A DNA stretch of 35,464 bases. It comes from Candidatus Bathyarchaeota archaeon (GTDB lineage Archaea > Thermoproteota > Bathyarchaeia > TCS64). The first letter of the stretch is position 1. Each line of letters opens with the position of its first letter. Shown here one piece after another: positions 8,395 through 16,263 of the stretch. Below the pieces are notes generated by a model that was not told the origin of the DNA, did no database searches, and saw nothing but the letters and a program-made list of their open reading frames with translations. Both the position numbers and the translations under genes were made by a program. The stretch covers positions 1-35,464 of the forward strand of contig WJIV01000241.1 of assembly GCA_014730055.1 (NCBI GenBank). The letters are read 5' to 3'.

Positions 8395-9108
8395 CTAAAG
8401 ATTATTATTTGATTTAGGTATTGACCAGTGACTATCTTTACCTGCTGAGACCCATCTTCCACCGAGCTCACTTATTCTCTCGTTAATCTCTTGCCAGAGG
8501 TTCTTGTCAAGGTACCTCGCTCTCTCTATCCTGAAAACTTCCTCTTGCTCCTTAATTGTGAGGACTTCCTCTAGGTCGGGGAGGTGTTCGGAGAGCAGGT
8601 ACTCCAATTCTGCCACGCTACTAACACTATATAGCTGCTCCGTAGAGTCTTCTTGACCTAGTTCCGCCTCCATCTCCTCTGCTGATACAGCTCCACCAGC
8701 CACCATATCACTGATTGCACGGCTTTTCGCCCTGGTATGAGCTGTAGCATATACGTCATGTTCCACGTGGGCAAATCGACGCTCCCTGCTATCGCAGGCA
8801 CCAACTCCAGTTGATACCCTACCATTTGGGGCCTCAACTTCAACTACTATACGCCAGAAGAAGCTACCATCATCCCTATCCACTCTCTCCTGCTCAAGGA
8901 TCCTGTCCGAGAGACCAAAGTAAACTGCTATCTTGCGGAAGCCACTACGCTTGATGTACCGCTTACCCGCAATGGGCTGATAATCCTCCTCTGTAAGCAG
9001 CTTTGACTTGAGCGCCTCAAAGAGAGCCCAATCCTCCGCTGCCTTCTCGGGTGAGACCAGAGGCTTCACGGGATTGAGTGAAATTGGCAGATCTTCTCTA
9101 TCAGACAT
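8395..9108 (-). CDS. Conserved archaeal protein resembling single-strand annealing proteins (operon gene 4)
   Basis: 237 residues and the last gene of the four-gene minus-strand operon, 53 bp after the beta-CASP gene. The N-terminal two thirds are the conserved part: DYQPIAGKRYIKRSGFRK, VYFGLSDRI, FWRIVVEVEAPNGRVSTGVGACD, then HDVYATAHTRAKSRAISDMV followed by GGAVSAEE (118-145). A strand-rich start followed by an A-TRA-RA helix and a Gly step resembles the core of Rad52/Sak/ERF-type annealing proteins, but I cannot assign a named family. The C-terminal 90 residues are acidic and helical (VAELEYLLSEHLPDLEEVL) and may bind a partner. There is no signal peptide or membrane segment. If the likeness is right it binds single-stranded nucleic acid beside two nucleases. 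A general archaeal single-strand-binding role is the main alternative. Confidence 0.55.
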   Translation of the reverse strand: MSDREDLPISLNPVKPLVSPEKAAEDWALFEALKSKLLTEEDYQPIAGKRYIKRSGFRKIAVYFGLSDRILEQERVDRDDGSFFWRIVVEVEAPNGRVSTGVGACDSRERRFAHVEHDVYATAHTRAKSRAISDMVAGGAVSAEEMEAELGQEDSTEQLYSVSSVAELEYLLSEHLPDLEEVLTIKEQEEVFRIERARYLDKNLWQEINERISELGGRWVSAGKDSHWSIPKSNNNL

Positions 9109-9161
9109 GGTTCTAATACATCTATTATAGAGGCTAATAAAATAATAATGAAATCGCAGAT

Positions 9162-10664
9162 TTAGAGGGTTATTTGTATTCCATATTTAGGACTCGAGAC
9201 TTTTTCGAAGCTTTTCTTAAGATATTCGGGGTTCTCAGTGTGTATAGGTATTATCTTCTTAGGATTTATTGTCTTCAAAGCATCTGCGATCTGTTTCCCG
9301 TTTGCGTGACCGGAGGCATGTAATCTATCCTCGTTGCTCATTCCATGGAGATCTAAGCCAAATAGGTCGAGCCAGTTTCTAACCCTCTCAGCATCCAGTT
9401 CCATCTCATCATCGAAGGGTTCTGTGATACTACGGAGGTATACACTGCCCGGTACCGGCTTAATGTCAACTAGGCTGTTGAGCTGGAAGTAACCACAGAT
9501 GAGGATATACTCGGACTGGTCTTGTATATCCCAGTGGTTAACGGTGTTTTCCCTGTCAAGATACTCTCTTTCCCAAGTAGAGTAGTCCTGCTCACAGATA
9601 TTGGAAGGATAGCAGAGCCCCTCGATGTTGCTGTAATAATCGTCCCTGCCAGCAATACCCCAACTCTTTCGCTCAGCGAAAAGGCATATATCCGGGTCTT
9701 CGGGTTCAGGATATAACTCTGTGAACTCGTTGAACCTCTCAAGTAGATAGGCCTGCTTAAAACTGATAACAAGTTTCCTTCCAGTCTCTTTTGCTATTCT
9801 ATGGAAGGTCCTAAACCGCGTGAGATCTCGGACTGGGAAGGTTATGACAACGAGGCCATTAGTATTCTCTACTAGCCTCTTGGCATTGTTGTATACCTCA
9901 GTCTCACTAGTGGACTCCGTACTCTCGATCCGGGTACCCTCAGTTATCACTGCGAGGATATCCTCCTCTGCTGCCTCGCTGATCATTTTCTCTGTCCGAT
10001 CTCCCAGGTATCCGTGAAACCGGTAATCACCTGTATAGAGCAACGTTCCCTCGGAAGTGTGTAATAGATATGCGGTAGCTCCTGGTAAGCTGTGATCTAC
10101 CTCATAGGGTACCACCTCTAGATCCCCTAACCTGAATTTGTCACCATACTCAAAAATTCTACACGGCCTGTCTAAGCACTCGTCTCTCTTAGTCTTTCTA
10201 GTGAATCCTTCACCTCTGGAATAGGGTCTCATCTCAAAATTGGGTACGTACTCCAGATAGTCGTTCTCGCCGCTGGTAGTAGTGTCCTGAAGCGTACGCA
10301 TCACTGCCCTTGTGCCCCTGCTCATAACAAGCTCTATATCTTTCCTTAGATGATGGACATAGGCCATATGGTCGACATGTGCGTGACTAATTAGGAGCGC
10401 ATCTACAAGCTGTTCCTCATCTTCTCTACCCATGTGCCTTAGATAGTCACCGCGGTAAATCCCAGGGATGTCTGGAAGAAGACCCGTAGCAAAGTAATCT
10501 CCAAGACCATTGCACTTCCTCGGCTGAAGGAACTCGCTAAAATATTTTCCAGACTGCTTGAAGCTCATTCCAAAATCTAGCAAGACCCGCGTATCCCGGT
10601 CCTCCAGCAGTATCTTGTTTCCGCCTATCTCTCCGACTCCACCGTAAAATGTTAACTCAACCAT
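9162..10664 (-). CDS. Beta-CASP metallo-beta-lactamase nuclease, RNase J-like (operon gene 3)
   Basis: 500 residues. Metallo-beta-lactamase motifs: LLDFGMSF (motif 1 Asp, D30), HAHVDH at 94-99 (motif 2), H191 in YEVDHSLPGA (motif 3) and YTGDYRFHG D213 (motif 4). Beta-CASP motifs follow: ITEGTRIE E242 (motif A), LHASGHANG H453 (motif B) and IPIHTENPEYL H475 (motif C), the last also marking the RNA-specificity domain end. All catalytic residues are present, so an active zinc endo- or exoribonuclease is likely; some family members act on DNA. The region at 330-400 between the two beta-CASP parts is longer than I would expect for canonical RNase J, and there is no KH domain as in archaeal CPSF. 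It lies 12 bp after the PIN gene and is surely co-transcribed with it. Confidence 0.85.
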   Translation of the reverse strand: MVELTFYGGVGEIGGNKILLEDRDTRVLLDFGMSFKQSGKYFSEFLQPRKCNGLGDYFATGLLPDIPGIYRGDYLRHMGREDEEQLVDALLISHAHVDHMAYVHHLRKDIELVMSRGTRAVMRTLQDTTTSGENDYLEYVPNFEMRPYSRGEGFTRKTKRDECLDRPCRIFEYGDKFRLGDLEVVPYEVDHSLPGATAYLLHTSEGTLLYTGDYRFHGYLGDRTEKMISEAAEEDILAVITEGTRIESTESTSETEVYNNAKRLVENTNGLVVITFPVRDLTRFRTFHRIAKETGRKLVISFKQAYLLERFNEFTELYPEPEDPDICLFAERKSWGIAGRDDYYSNIEGLCYPSNICEQDYSTWEREYLDRENTVNHWDIQDQSEYILICGYFQLNSLVDIKPVPGSVYLRSITEPFDDEMELDAERVRNWLDLFGLDLHGMSNEDRLHASGHANGKQIADALKTINPKKIIPIHTENPEYLKKSFEKVSSPKYGIQITL

Positions 10665-10676
10665 AAATAATCAATC

Positions 10677-11678
10677 TCAGAAAGGTATCTTCAACTTGTT
10701 TAACTCTCGACATATTTCCAAGTCACGCTCTAAAATCAGAGGTATTATTCCACTAAGGTAACGTAATTTGTACCGGTCCCTGCCAGTTCGGCCGCGATAC
10801 TCGCCGAACACCAGCACATTGTTAACCTGGACTACGCCAAGAACTCCAGCCAAGTTAAGTATAAGACGGCACAACTTCTCAGGGGAGCAGTAACTTGGAT
10901 TCACCACATCAGGGTATTCAAGAAGGAAACTTTGAACCCCGTTTGATTCGCAGACATCTGTCAGGAGCCTATCACTGGTAAGTACAACAGGATAAGTATT
11001 GCTCGTCTTCCCATAGTTCGCTACACCCTCTACGAAAACCATATCATTACGCTCTTTATCACCGGTTAGATCCTCTGTACGGACAACTGCATATGCCTTA
11101 TTCCGATATTTTAGAAACTCCTGCAGAGCGAGATTATAGGCCTTCCGACTCTGCTTCATACGACCATTAACAAACTCATCTAGGATCCCACTCTGAAACT
11201 TTGCAGCCCGTTTAAGATCATTTACATGTCTGGGAGTGTATTTCTTGTTTAAAACCAAGTTGATCTCATCATGCACAGACTCAACTACAAGGATCCGGCT
11301 AGGCTCAATAAGTCGATTAGAGAGAAACCTGTTATAGTATAAGTTAGTATCCGGGGCATATACAACATCCTGAGGTATATTTTCATAAGTTCTGTCCATT
11401 CGCTCGAAGTTCTCAATGTTTTTATAAGATGCGAGGCCGCTGGCTAAGAAGCACTGCATATAATCTGAATGATTAGGCTGCTCCAGCTGCCAAAGCTCCG
11501 AGGGGGAGAACCCGCTAAGGTCATTCTCTATGTGTAGCTCTATGTTGTAGATTTTTCCCTCATCCTCGATGGTGGCAATTTGTTCGTTGGTTAACGGATA
11601 GTCAATCTTAATGGACTTTGGCTGTAGGTTGAGGAATATCTGGAGTTCGTCCTTAGAAATAGTCACATCTGTTCTCAA
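10677..11678 (-). CDS. PIN-domain nuclease with long N-terminal region (operon gene 2)
   Basis: 333 residues. A PIN-like active site is visible: APDTNLYYN with D110, VVESVHDEI with E133/E138, ERNDMVFVEGVANYGKT with D212, and VVLTSDRLLTDVCESNG with D236 and D241, followed by the usual QSFLLEYP strand. Residues 1-100 form a separate N-terminal region (INIELH..., strand-rich) of unknown fold, and about 70 C-terminal residues are hydrophobic and helical. PIN proteins cut RNA, often tRNA or mRNA in toxin systems; this one is more than twice the length of VapC and has no adjacent antitoxin-like gene. The start is a TTG overlapping the stop of the previous gene (TTGA), supported by GGAGG eight bases upstream; a GTG four codons later is the alternative. 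Translational coupling to the CARF-like gene is likely. Confidence 0.75.
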   Translation of the reverse strand: MRTDVTISKDELQIFLNLQPKSIKIDYPLTNEQIATIEDEGKIYNIELHIENDLSGFSPSELWQLEQPNHSDYMQCFLASGLASYKNIENFERMDRTYENIPQDVVYAPDTNLYYNRFLSNRLIEPSRILVVESVHDEINLVLNKKYTPRHVNDLKRAAKFQSGILDEFVNGRMKQSRKAYNLALQEFLKYRNKAYAVVRTEDLTGDKERNDMVFVEGVANYGKTSNTYPVVLTSDRLLTDVCESNGVQSFLLEYPDVVNPSYCSPEKLCRLILNLAGVLGVVQVNNVLVFGEYRGRTGRDRYKLRYLSGIIPLILERDLEICRELNKLKIPF

Positions 11679-12148
11679 CTGGGAGGCCTCCGAGTCTCCT
11701 CACGTAGATCATGGAGTCTTTGTTGCTGGAAGGAAATCATGGTATAAGGCTTTGCTTTATCCTCGACATCATCAATCTCCAAGTAGTATATGTGATCAGG
11801 CTTATTGTCTGCAGTAGCCAGTAGTGCCCCAGAGACAACCGCTTTGCGAGCTGACGTGATATCCATGGCTGTTTCCATCTCTTTCAATGAATCAAAAAGT
11901 TTCCTTACCTGTATGCCTGCCTCCACGATCTTACCAGTAGGCAAAGTTAATGATCGTATCATGGGTCTTATGTCAAAGCCGATGCTTATTATATCAAAAC
12001 CCTCATCCAATACATCTAACTGATCTCCATATCTGGACTCAGTCACCAGCCATATAACATCGGGTCTAAAGTCGGTCTCCAACAGGACAGCATAATAAGT
12101 GTTCAGCGTGGCCCAGATGGAACGACCGTGGAGTGCGACGTATGCCAT
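11675..12148 (-). CDS. CARF-like nucleotide-sensor domain protein (operon gene 1)
   Basis: 157 residues from the ATG at 12148; the open frame extends 23 codons further, but the fold begins at MAYVALHGRSIWATLN. The pattern is a stand-alone Rossmann-like CARF domain: strand plus ligand loop (VALHGRSIWATLNTYYAVL), strand PDVIWLVTES, strand DIISIGFD, a helix rich in E/K, then MDITSARKAVVSGALLAT, which matches the D-x-T-(G/S)-x-(R/T)K signature of CARF domains that bind cyclic oligoadenylate, and strand DHIYYLEID. No effector domain is fused; effectors would be supplied by the overlapping PIN gene and the downstream MBL gene. It heads the operon with a TATA-like element 29-36 bp upstream. Assignment rests on motif pattern, not a search. 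A non-CRISPR nucleotide-sensing Rossmann protein is the alternative. Confidence 0.6.
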   Translation of the reverse strand: MAYVALHGRSIWATLNTYYAVLLETDFRPDVIWLVTESRYGDQLDVLDEGFDIISIGFDIRPMIRSLTLPTGKIVEAGIQVRKLFDSLKEMETAMDITSARKAVVSGALLATADNKPDHIYYLEIDDVEDKAKPYTMISFQQQRLHDLREETRRPPS

Positions 12149-12176
12149 TAATAATCGATAAATGTGTGATGACAAT

Positions 12177-12184
12177 TTTAAATT
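12177..12184 (-). promoter_or_regulatory. TATA-box candidate for the CARF-PIN-MBL operon
   Basis: On the minus strand the sequence reads ggattaaatttaaaattg, with the AATTTAAA core centred about 32 bp before the ATG at 12148. This is the spacing expected of an archaeal TATA box driving a transcript with a leader of only a few bases, and it supports the start chosen for the first gene. Confidence 0.4.
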
Positions 12185-12296
12185 TAATCCTAAAATGTTT
12201 CTAACTTGGAGAACCAAATTTTAATATATTATAACGATAGGAGATTCTCATGTTTTAGTGAAATCGTTTCGATGTATCAGTCACATTATTATAAAT

Positions 12297-13169
12297 ATGG
12301 AGCTGTTCACTTTAGATATGTTCGCTGAGTTTGTAGCTTTGCTGGCATCCATCCTTACTGCTTTGAGCAGCGTATTGGCGACTAAGGGCATGAAGGATAG
12401 TAACCCTGATACGGCTAACCTCATATTAACTGGTATACAGACCATAGTCCTCTCAGGAATACTGCTATTTAACCTCTCCACAATCAATTTATCCGCCCTG
12501 CTCTGGTTCGCTTTATCAGGTATATCTGCTTCCTTCCTTGGGCGGCTTCTGACGCTGACCAGTTACAAACGTATCGGTGTATCATCTGGCAGCGCCTTAG
12601 TTGGAACCAGCCCCATAATTACCGCTATCTTGGCAATACTTTTCCTCGGTGAACCCCTATCCATACCAGTAATAATAGGTGCCATAATCGTAGTTACTGG
12701 GATAGCTACTCTAAACATAAGAGACGAAGGCATTAAGATAGAGCTTGGATCAGTCTACCTACCAATAACTGCATCTTTACTTTTTGCAGCTGGCAACATT
12801 ATGCGAAAGATAGGTACCAACATCCAATCAGAAGCTATACTTGGAGCACAGTCCAGCACCCTCGCAGGACTTTTGGCTTTCGTATTATATCTAGCTTTAA
12901 AAGGAGGCTTAAAGGACCTCCAGGTGAATAGAGAAAATATAAAATGGTTAACAGGATCGGGGTTTGTTAATGCATTCGCCTGGATCACTCTCACCATGGC
13001 AATTAACCTAGGAAGAGTTTCCGTAGTATCATCAATTATTTACAGTTATCCCCTATTCACAGTTCTTATGACGAGGTTCCTCCTGAGGGACGAGCAGCCA
13101 ACACGGTTTATTGTCATCGGAAGCCTGCTTATTGTAATGGGAGTTATAGTAGTATCCTTATTTGGATGA
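12297..13169 (+). CDS. EamA/DMT-family transporter
   Basis: About 290 residues with ten predicted membrane helices arranged as two EamA repeats: the first spans FAEFVALLASILTALSSVLATKG to AIIVVTGIATLNI, the second SVYLPITASLLFAAGNIMRKIG to GSLLIVMGVIVVSLFG. Diagnostic motifs are GTSPIITAILAILFLGEPLSIPV in repeat one and YSYPLFTVLMTRFLLRDEQPT in repeat two. The family exports or imports amino acids, nucleotides or metabolites across the cytoplasmic membrane; the substrate is unknown. The ATG at 12297 is preferred over the upstream GTG at 12258; an ATG at 12318 is also possible. It is divergent from the CARF-like operon and probably unrelated to it. Confidence 0.88.
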   Translation: MELFTLDMFAEFVALLASILTALSSVLATKGMKDSNPDTANLILTGIQTIVLSGILLFNLSTINLSALLWFALSGISASFLGRLLTLTSYKRIGVSSGSALVGTSPIITAILAILFLGEPLSIPVIIGAIIVVTGIATLNIRDEGIKIELGSVYLPITASLLFAAGNIMRKIGTNIQSEAILGAQSSTLAGLLAFVLYLALKGGLKDLQVNRENIKWLTGSGFVNAFAWITLTMAINLGRVSVVSSIIYSYPLFTVLMTRFLLRDEQPTRFIVIGSLLIVMGVIVVSLFG

Positions 13170-13212
13170 AAAATAGAAAACCATATACTACTACGTTTAC
13201 ACTGCCTCTATA

Positions 13213-13359
13213 ATGAGAGCCCATAAAAAAGGCGTATGTATCTATGCTTGGCGATGCCTTGGATACAAAAACCATGCTGCAGTATGTAATTTGGAAGGTG
13301 GAGGGTCTTTCTGTGGATACTGGAGACGCTATAAAGGGCAGATCAAAGTAAATAAATAA
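13213..13359 (+). CDS. Small Cys-containing protein, 48 aa
   Basis: A short frame (ATG to TAA) with four cysteines at positions 9, 15, 25 and 34 and a basic, aromatic C-terminus (GYWRRYKGQIKVNK). Its base composition is less AT-rich than the flanking intergenic DNA, and a TATA-like sequence (catatacta, 13182-13190) lies about 28 bp upstream, which would suit a leaderless start. The four cysteines could bind zinc or an Fe-S cluster, though the spacing C-x5-C-x9-C-x8-C is not a standard zinc ribbon. Function unknown; coding status is inferred from composition, spacing and cysteines. The remainder of the gap (13360-13516) has a short inverted repeat AGGAAT-aa-ATTCCT at 13400-13413. Confidence 0.4.
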   Translation: MRAHKKGVCIYAWRCLGYKNHAAVCNLEGGGSFCGYWRRYKGQIKVNK

Positions 13360-13516
13360 TAAATACTAAATCAAAAAAGAGAATATAGTGACAAATTTGA
13401 GGAATAAATTCCTAAGTAATTTGGTTAGATCCTAGGAATCGATGATCAAGGAGCCAGCTGTACAAAGTAACAGAACCCCTTCAAACAGATTCAAATGATT
13501 AGAATAGTAAAGAGTA

Positions 13517-13984
13517 TTATTGATTTAATGGATATACAAGCTCAAATCGGACTAAATCTACAAGCATATTCTCATCAAACTTGAACCCTAGCTTCTCCCC
13601 AACCCGTTTGTAATACTTATTATGCTCAAGGAAGTATGTCTCAATGGTTCTATCTCCTTCCCCCTCCCAATAAGCATGCTCAGCATCAACATCACTATAC
13701 TTAACACGTCTAACACTAACTGTTTTGATAACAGCTACAGGCTCTCCTCTACCATTTAATATGATATTGAAATCTCCAAGTTTATCCATAGGGTAACCCT
13801 GTAGCTCTGATTCCTTTATAAGAGAAGTAGTAGTACGTTTTTTTCCCTCTAAAATATAGCCTAATAATTCATCCATTAGCTCCGGATTATCCCCAAAACC
13901 CCATGCATCCGAGAAATCGCCTTCAATACCTGTCTCTGATTTAACTTTATCCCAGAAATCAAGTATCTCCCTTGAATATTCCAC
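13517..13984 (-). CDS. ASCH-domain protein
   Basis: About 155 residues from a GTG at 13984 (MEYSREILDFWDKVK); a TTG at 14005 would add seven residues. The architecture matches the longer ASCH proteins: an N-terminal helix pair with WDKVKSETGI, then AWGFGDNPELMDELLGYILEGKKRTTTSLIKE, the conserved Gly-Lys-Lys-x-Thr entry to the domain, IILNGRGEPVAVIKTVSVRRVKYSDVD and AYWEGEGDRTIETYFLEHNKYY. ASCH domains are PUA-related beta-barrels; known members bind RNA, hydrolyse N4-acetylcytidine, or act as ribonucleases. The Lys and Thr thought to act in catalysis are retained. It stands alone in its transcriptional unit. The choice of start is uncertain. Confidence 0.85.
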   Translation of the reverse strand: MEYSREILDFWDKVKSETGIEGDFSDAWGFGDNPELMDELLGYILEGKKRTTTSLIKESELQGYPMDKLGDFNIILNGRGEPVAVIKTVSVRRVKYSDVDAEHAYWEGEGDRTIETYFLEHNKYYKRVGEKLGFKFDENMLVDLVRFELVYPLNQ

Positions 13985-14217
13985 ATATAGGACCAAAAGA
14001 ACCAAAGGATAAAGATTCCGAGAAGCATGCTATCTTTTTAAGAAATTTTCATTTTGGGCAATAAGTGAGGTTTAATTTCAATTCTCCTGACTCCATGCTA
14101 TATCTAAATCAAAAATCATTTACAACAATCGGAAAAACTAAGTCTTTAGCAGTATTGCTCTGAGACACTGCGAGTCTAGATAATTTTATACTTCGGGATT
14201 CTTGTGTCTTTCTCAAA

Positions 14218-14880
14218 ATGGTTGAGTACATCAGAAGCCTGAGACCAATTATTCTTGTAAGACACGGTCAGGCCCACAGCAATGTAGATCCCAGCATAGG
14301 AGGCTGGCAAGACCCCGGCCTTACATCACTGGGCAGGTTACAGGCTAAAGCAGCAGCCAAACGCTTAGCAAAACTTCTCGAGGGTAGAAAGGTAGACATC
14401 TATACCAGTCACTTACGTAGAGCTCACGAGACAGCTGACTATATATGTCAGGAACTGGGACACGAGCCGACAATAGAGGAGAGTCTCCAGGAATATCAGA
14501 CCAATATAGATCCAGAGATCTCAAGAACTGAGGCACAGGAATACAGGATCGAGAGAGTAAATCCCGTAAAGGACTGGAAAATCTATAGTGACGCTGAATC
14601 CGTAGGCGAGATGTACCATAGGGCCGGAGAGGTTTTATCTCGAATTATGGAATCAGACCATGACATTATACTCATTATCAGTCACGGATGGCTCATTGAT
14701 AAGATGATATCCTGGTGGATGGGGATAAGTGAGGACGATATAAGACCAAACATGTTCACCACAGCTAACGCTAGTATAAGCATCCTAACAGTCTCAGAGC
14801 ACGGAGAGAGAGTCCTACTTAAATTAAATGACACAGCACATCTAAAGGACCTCACTGAAGAGGAAAGCATCCTTAATTGA
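14218..14880 (+). CDS. Histidine phosphatase (phosphoglycerate mutase-like)
   Basis: 220 residues. ILVRHGQAHSN (RHG at 15-17) carries the phosphorylated His and first Arg; TSHLRRAHETA supplies the second Arg; SLQEYQ (near residue 92) gives the acid, and IISHGWLID has the second His, H156. All members of the catalytic pocket are present, so a phosphomonoesterase or mutase is expected; substrates in this family range from sugars and nucleotides to protein phosphoserine. The insert after the acid residue (TNIDPEISRTEAQEYRIERV) is short. No signal peptide, so cytosolic. The ATG at 14218 follows a TATA-like stretch (gataattttatac) at about 28 bp. It is convergent with the SelA-like gene, with 42 bp between stops. 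Confidence 0.9.
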   Translation: MVEYIRSLRPIILVRHGQAHSNVDPSIGGWQDPGLTSLGRLQAKAAAKRLAKLLEGRKVDIYTSHLRRAHETADYICQELGHEPTIEESLQEYQTNIDPEISRTEAQEYRIERVNPVKDWKIYSDAESVGEMYHRAGEVLSRIMESDHDIILIISHGWLIDKMISWWMGISEDDIRPNMFTTANASISILTVSEHGERVLLKLNDTAHLKDLTEEESILN

Positions 14881-14922
14881 AAAAAGGTATAGGCCTAATA
14901 TTTCGTAATTTTATTAGCATTT

Positions 14923-16116
14923 TTAGGATTTCATATCACAAATATTCTTGAGTCGTTTAATGATAATCTCCTTATCCCCAGGGAGGAGATATTCTACCTT
15001 GAAAGTTATCATTAGCCCTGCTTCAGGTGATATGAAGAGGGGTTCATATAGTGTCTCAATAGGAGGATCTGACTCCATAAGATATTGGTGCACTTTCTTC
15101 AGATCGATGCTTGAGTTCTCCTCGGATTTTATGTAAGTATAAGTAGGAGGATGGAGAGAAGGGTCTATAGTCGGCTCATACAGAACACCTGATCTGAGGC
15201 CCTTTATATTTCCAAGTTCATAGGCTAGGTCTCTGCTTCTTTTCTCCATGTTTTCGTAATACTGGTTATCATCACGTTCTGTGAAGATATCCAAGGCCTT
15301 AACCAGACCCACTATTGTCTCTCGACTCATCTTAGCTGCACGTCCGACTCCATCGAAGGGGTATGAGTTTAAATGAGCGAGTTTTACAAGATCTTTTCTT
15401 CCTGCGAGTATTCCAGAGTTGTTAGGTCCTGCTAGCTGTTTTCCTCCGCTGAAGATCATAAGATCTGCACCACGTTCCTTTAGAATAAGTGGTACCTTTT
15501 TATGGGTGAGGTTTGGGGCAGCGTCGACAATTAATGGTAGATCATGTTCATGAGCTATTTTAGCAAATTCTCCTATGGGCATTAGTTCAGGTTTTGGTTG
15601 GATTGTATAGTAGAAGGCGGCTGTTTTGTCGGGGTTCACTGCTTTATGAATGTCATCAGCTTTAACGCCATTGGATGTTCCTGCCTCTACCATTACCCCA
15701 CCTGCGCATTCTACTGAATGATCATAAACATTTCTATCATTCTTCATAACCACGAACTCATTTCTCAAGCCCTTGGTTTTCAAAGGTAGTCTCTGGATTA
15801 TTTGAGTCCAACTCTTTTTCATGAAGGGATCATAATCCTCGAGTTCGGTTCCCTTGAAGATACATGCCGCAGATGCAAGCATTAATGCACAAGCTGCTCC
15901 ACTTGTTGGAAGGGCGTAATCGGTACCTAATTTTTTCGCTATATGGGATCCAGCCCATCTCTGGAGCTCTGGAATTCGAACGAATGCTCGGGAGGCATCT
16001 TTCATGCTCTCGAATACCTCATCATGAGGGATACTTCCTCCTAACCTCGTCAAGCTAGTGGCTGCGTTAACTGCACGGGTTAAGCCATACTTCCTGTAAG
16101 GATCATAAGGTTTCAT
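14923..16116 (-). CDS. SelA-like PLP-dependent enzyme (selenocysteine synthase / DgaE-type lyase superfamily)
   Basis: 397 residues from the ATG at 16116 (MKPYDPYRKYGLTRAVNAATSL); the TTG at 16158 would add 14 residues with no family match. The SelA-like large-domain signature is clear: RAVNAATSLTRLGGSIPHDEV at the start, LPTSGAACALMLASAA, IVDAAPN with D198 contacting PLP nitrogen, and IFSGGKQLAGPNNSGILAGR with the Schiff-base lysine K226. Non-selenium members of this family are beta-eliminating ammonia lyases of amino sugars or diamino acids. Archaea make selenocysteine by SepSecS, not SelA, so a lyase role is more probable. It is divergent from the QueG-like gene with an inverted repeat between them. 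Confidence 0.87.
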   Translation of the reverse strand: MKPYDPYRKYGLTRAVNAATSLTRLGGSIPHDEVFESMKDASRAFVRIPELQRWAGSHIAKKLGTDYALPTSGAACALMLASAACIFKGTELEDYDPFMKKSWTQIIQRLPLKTKGLRNEFVVMKNDRNVYDHSVECAGGVMVEAGTSNGVKADDIHKAVNPDKTAAFYYTIQPKPELMPIGEFAKIAHEHDLPLIVDAAPNLTHKKVPLILKERGADLMIFSGGKQLAGPNNSGILAGRKDLVKLAHLNSYPFDGVGRAAKMSRETIVGLVKALDIFTERDDNQYYENMEKRSRDLAYELGNIKGLRSGVLYEPTIDPSLHPPTYTYIKSEENSSIDLKKVHQYLMESDPPIETLYEPLFISPEAGLMITFKVEYLLPGDKEIIIKRLKNICDMKS

Positions 16117-16193
16117 TATTGCATAGTTATACTTGGGAACAATTGAGATTATTGGCAAATACTCACCAAAGCAAAAACTTAAGATGTAATTTT

Positions 16194-16213
16194 AAGCCGA
16201 AATGTTTCGGTTT
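16194..16213. promoter_or_regulatory. Inverted-repeat operator candidate between SelA-like and QueG-like genes
   Basis: CCGAAATGTTTCGG (16197-16210) is a perfect 6-base inverted repeat around TG, extended to AAg...tTT with one mismatch on each side. It lies 51 bp upstream of the QueG-like ATG and about 80 bp from the SelA-like ATG. A T-run follows on the plus strand, so it could also fold as an attenuator-like stem, but its place in a divergent region favours an operator. Confidence 0.4.
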
Positions 16214-16263
16214 TTACATCCTCCTTGAAAAGAATCTTAAACTGGAGGCGATATCAAGCCCTC

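Noticed and set aside
10677..11678. PIN protein as a VapC toxin with VapB partner
   Set aside because: Protein is much longer than VapC and the overlapping partner looks like a CARF-type Rossmann protein, not an AbrB or RHH antitoxin.
8395..12148. CRISPR-Cas locus near the CARF-like gene
   Set aside because: No direct repeats, spacers, Cas1/Cas2 or type III effector genes in the window; a CARF domain does not by itself indicate CRISPR.
14923..16116. True selenocysteine synthase SelA
   Set aside because: Archaea use the SepSecS route, there is no SelB-type factor or Sec tRNA seen here, and the family has many non-selenium lyases.
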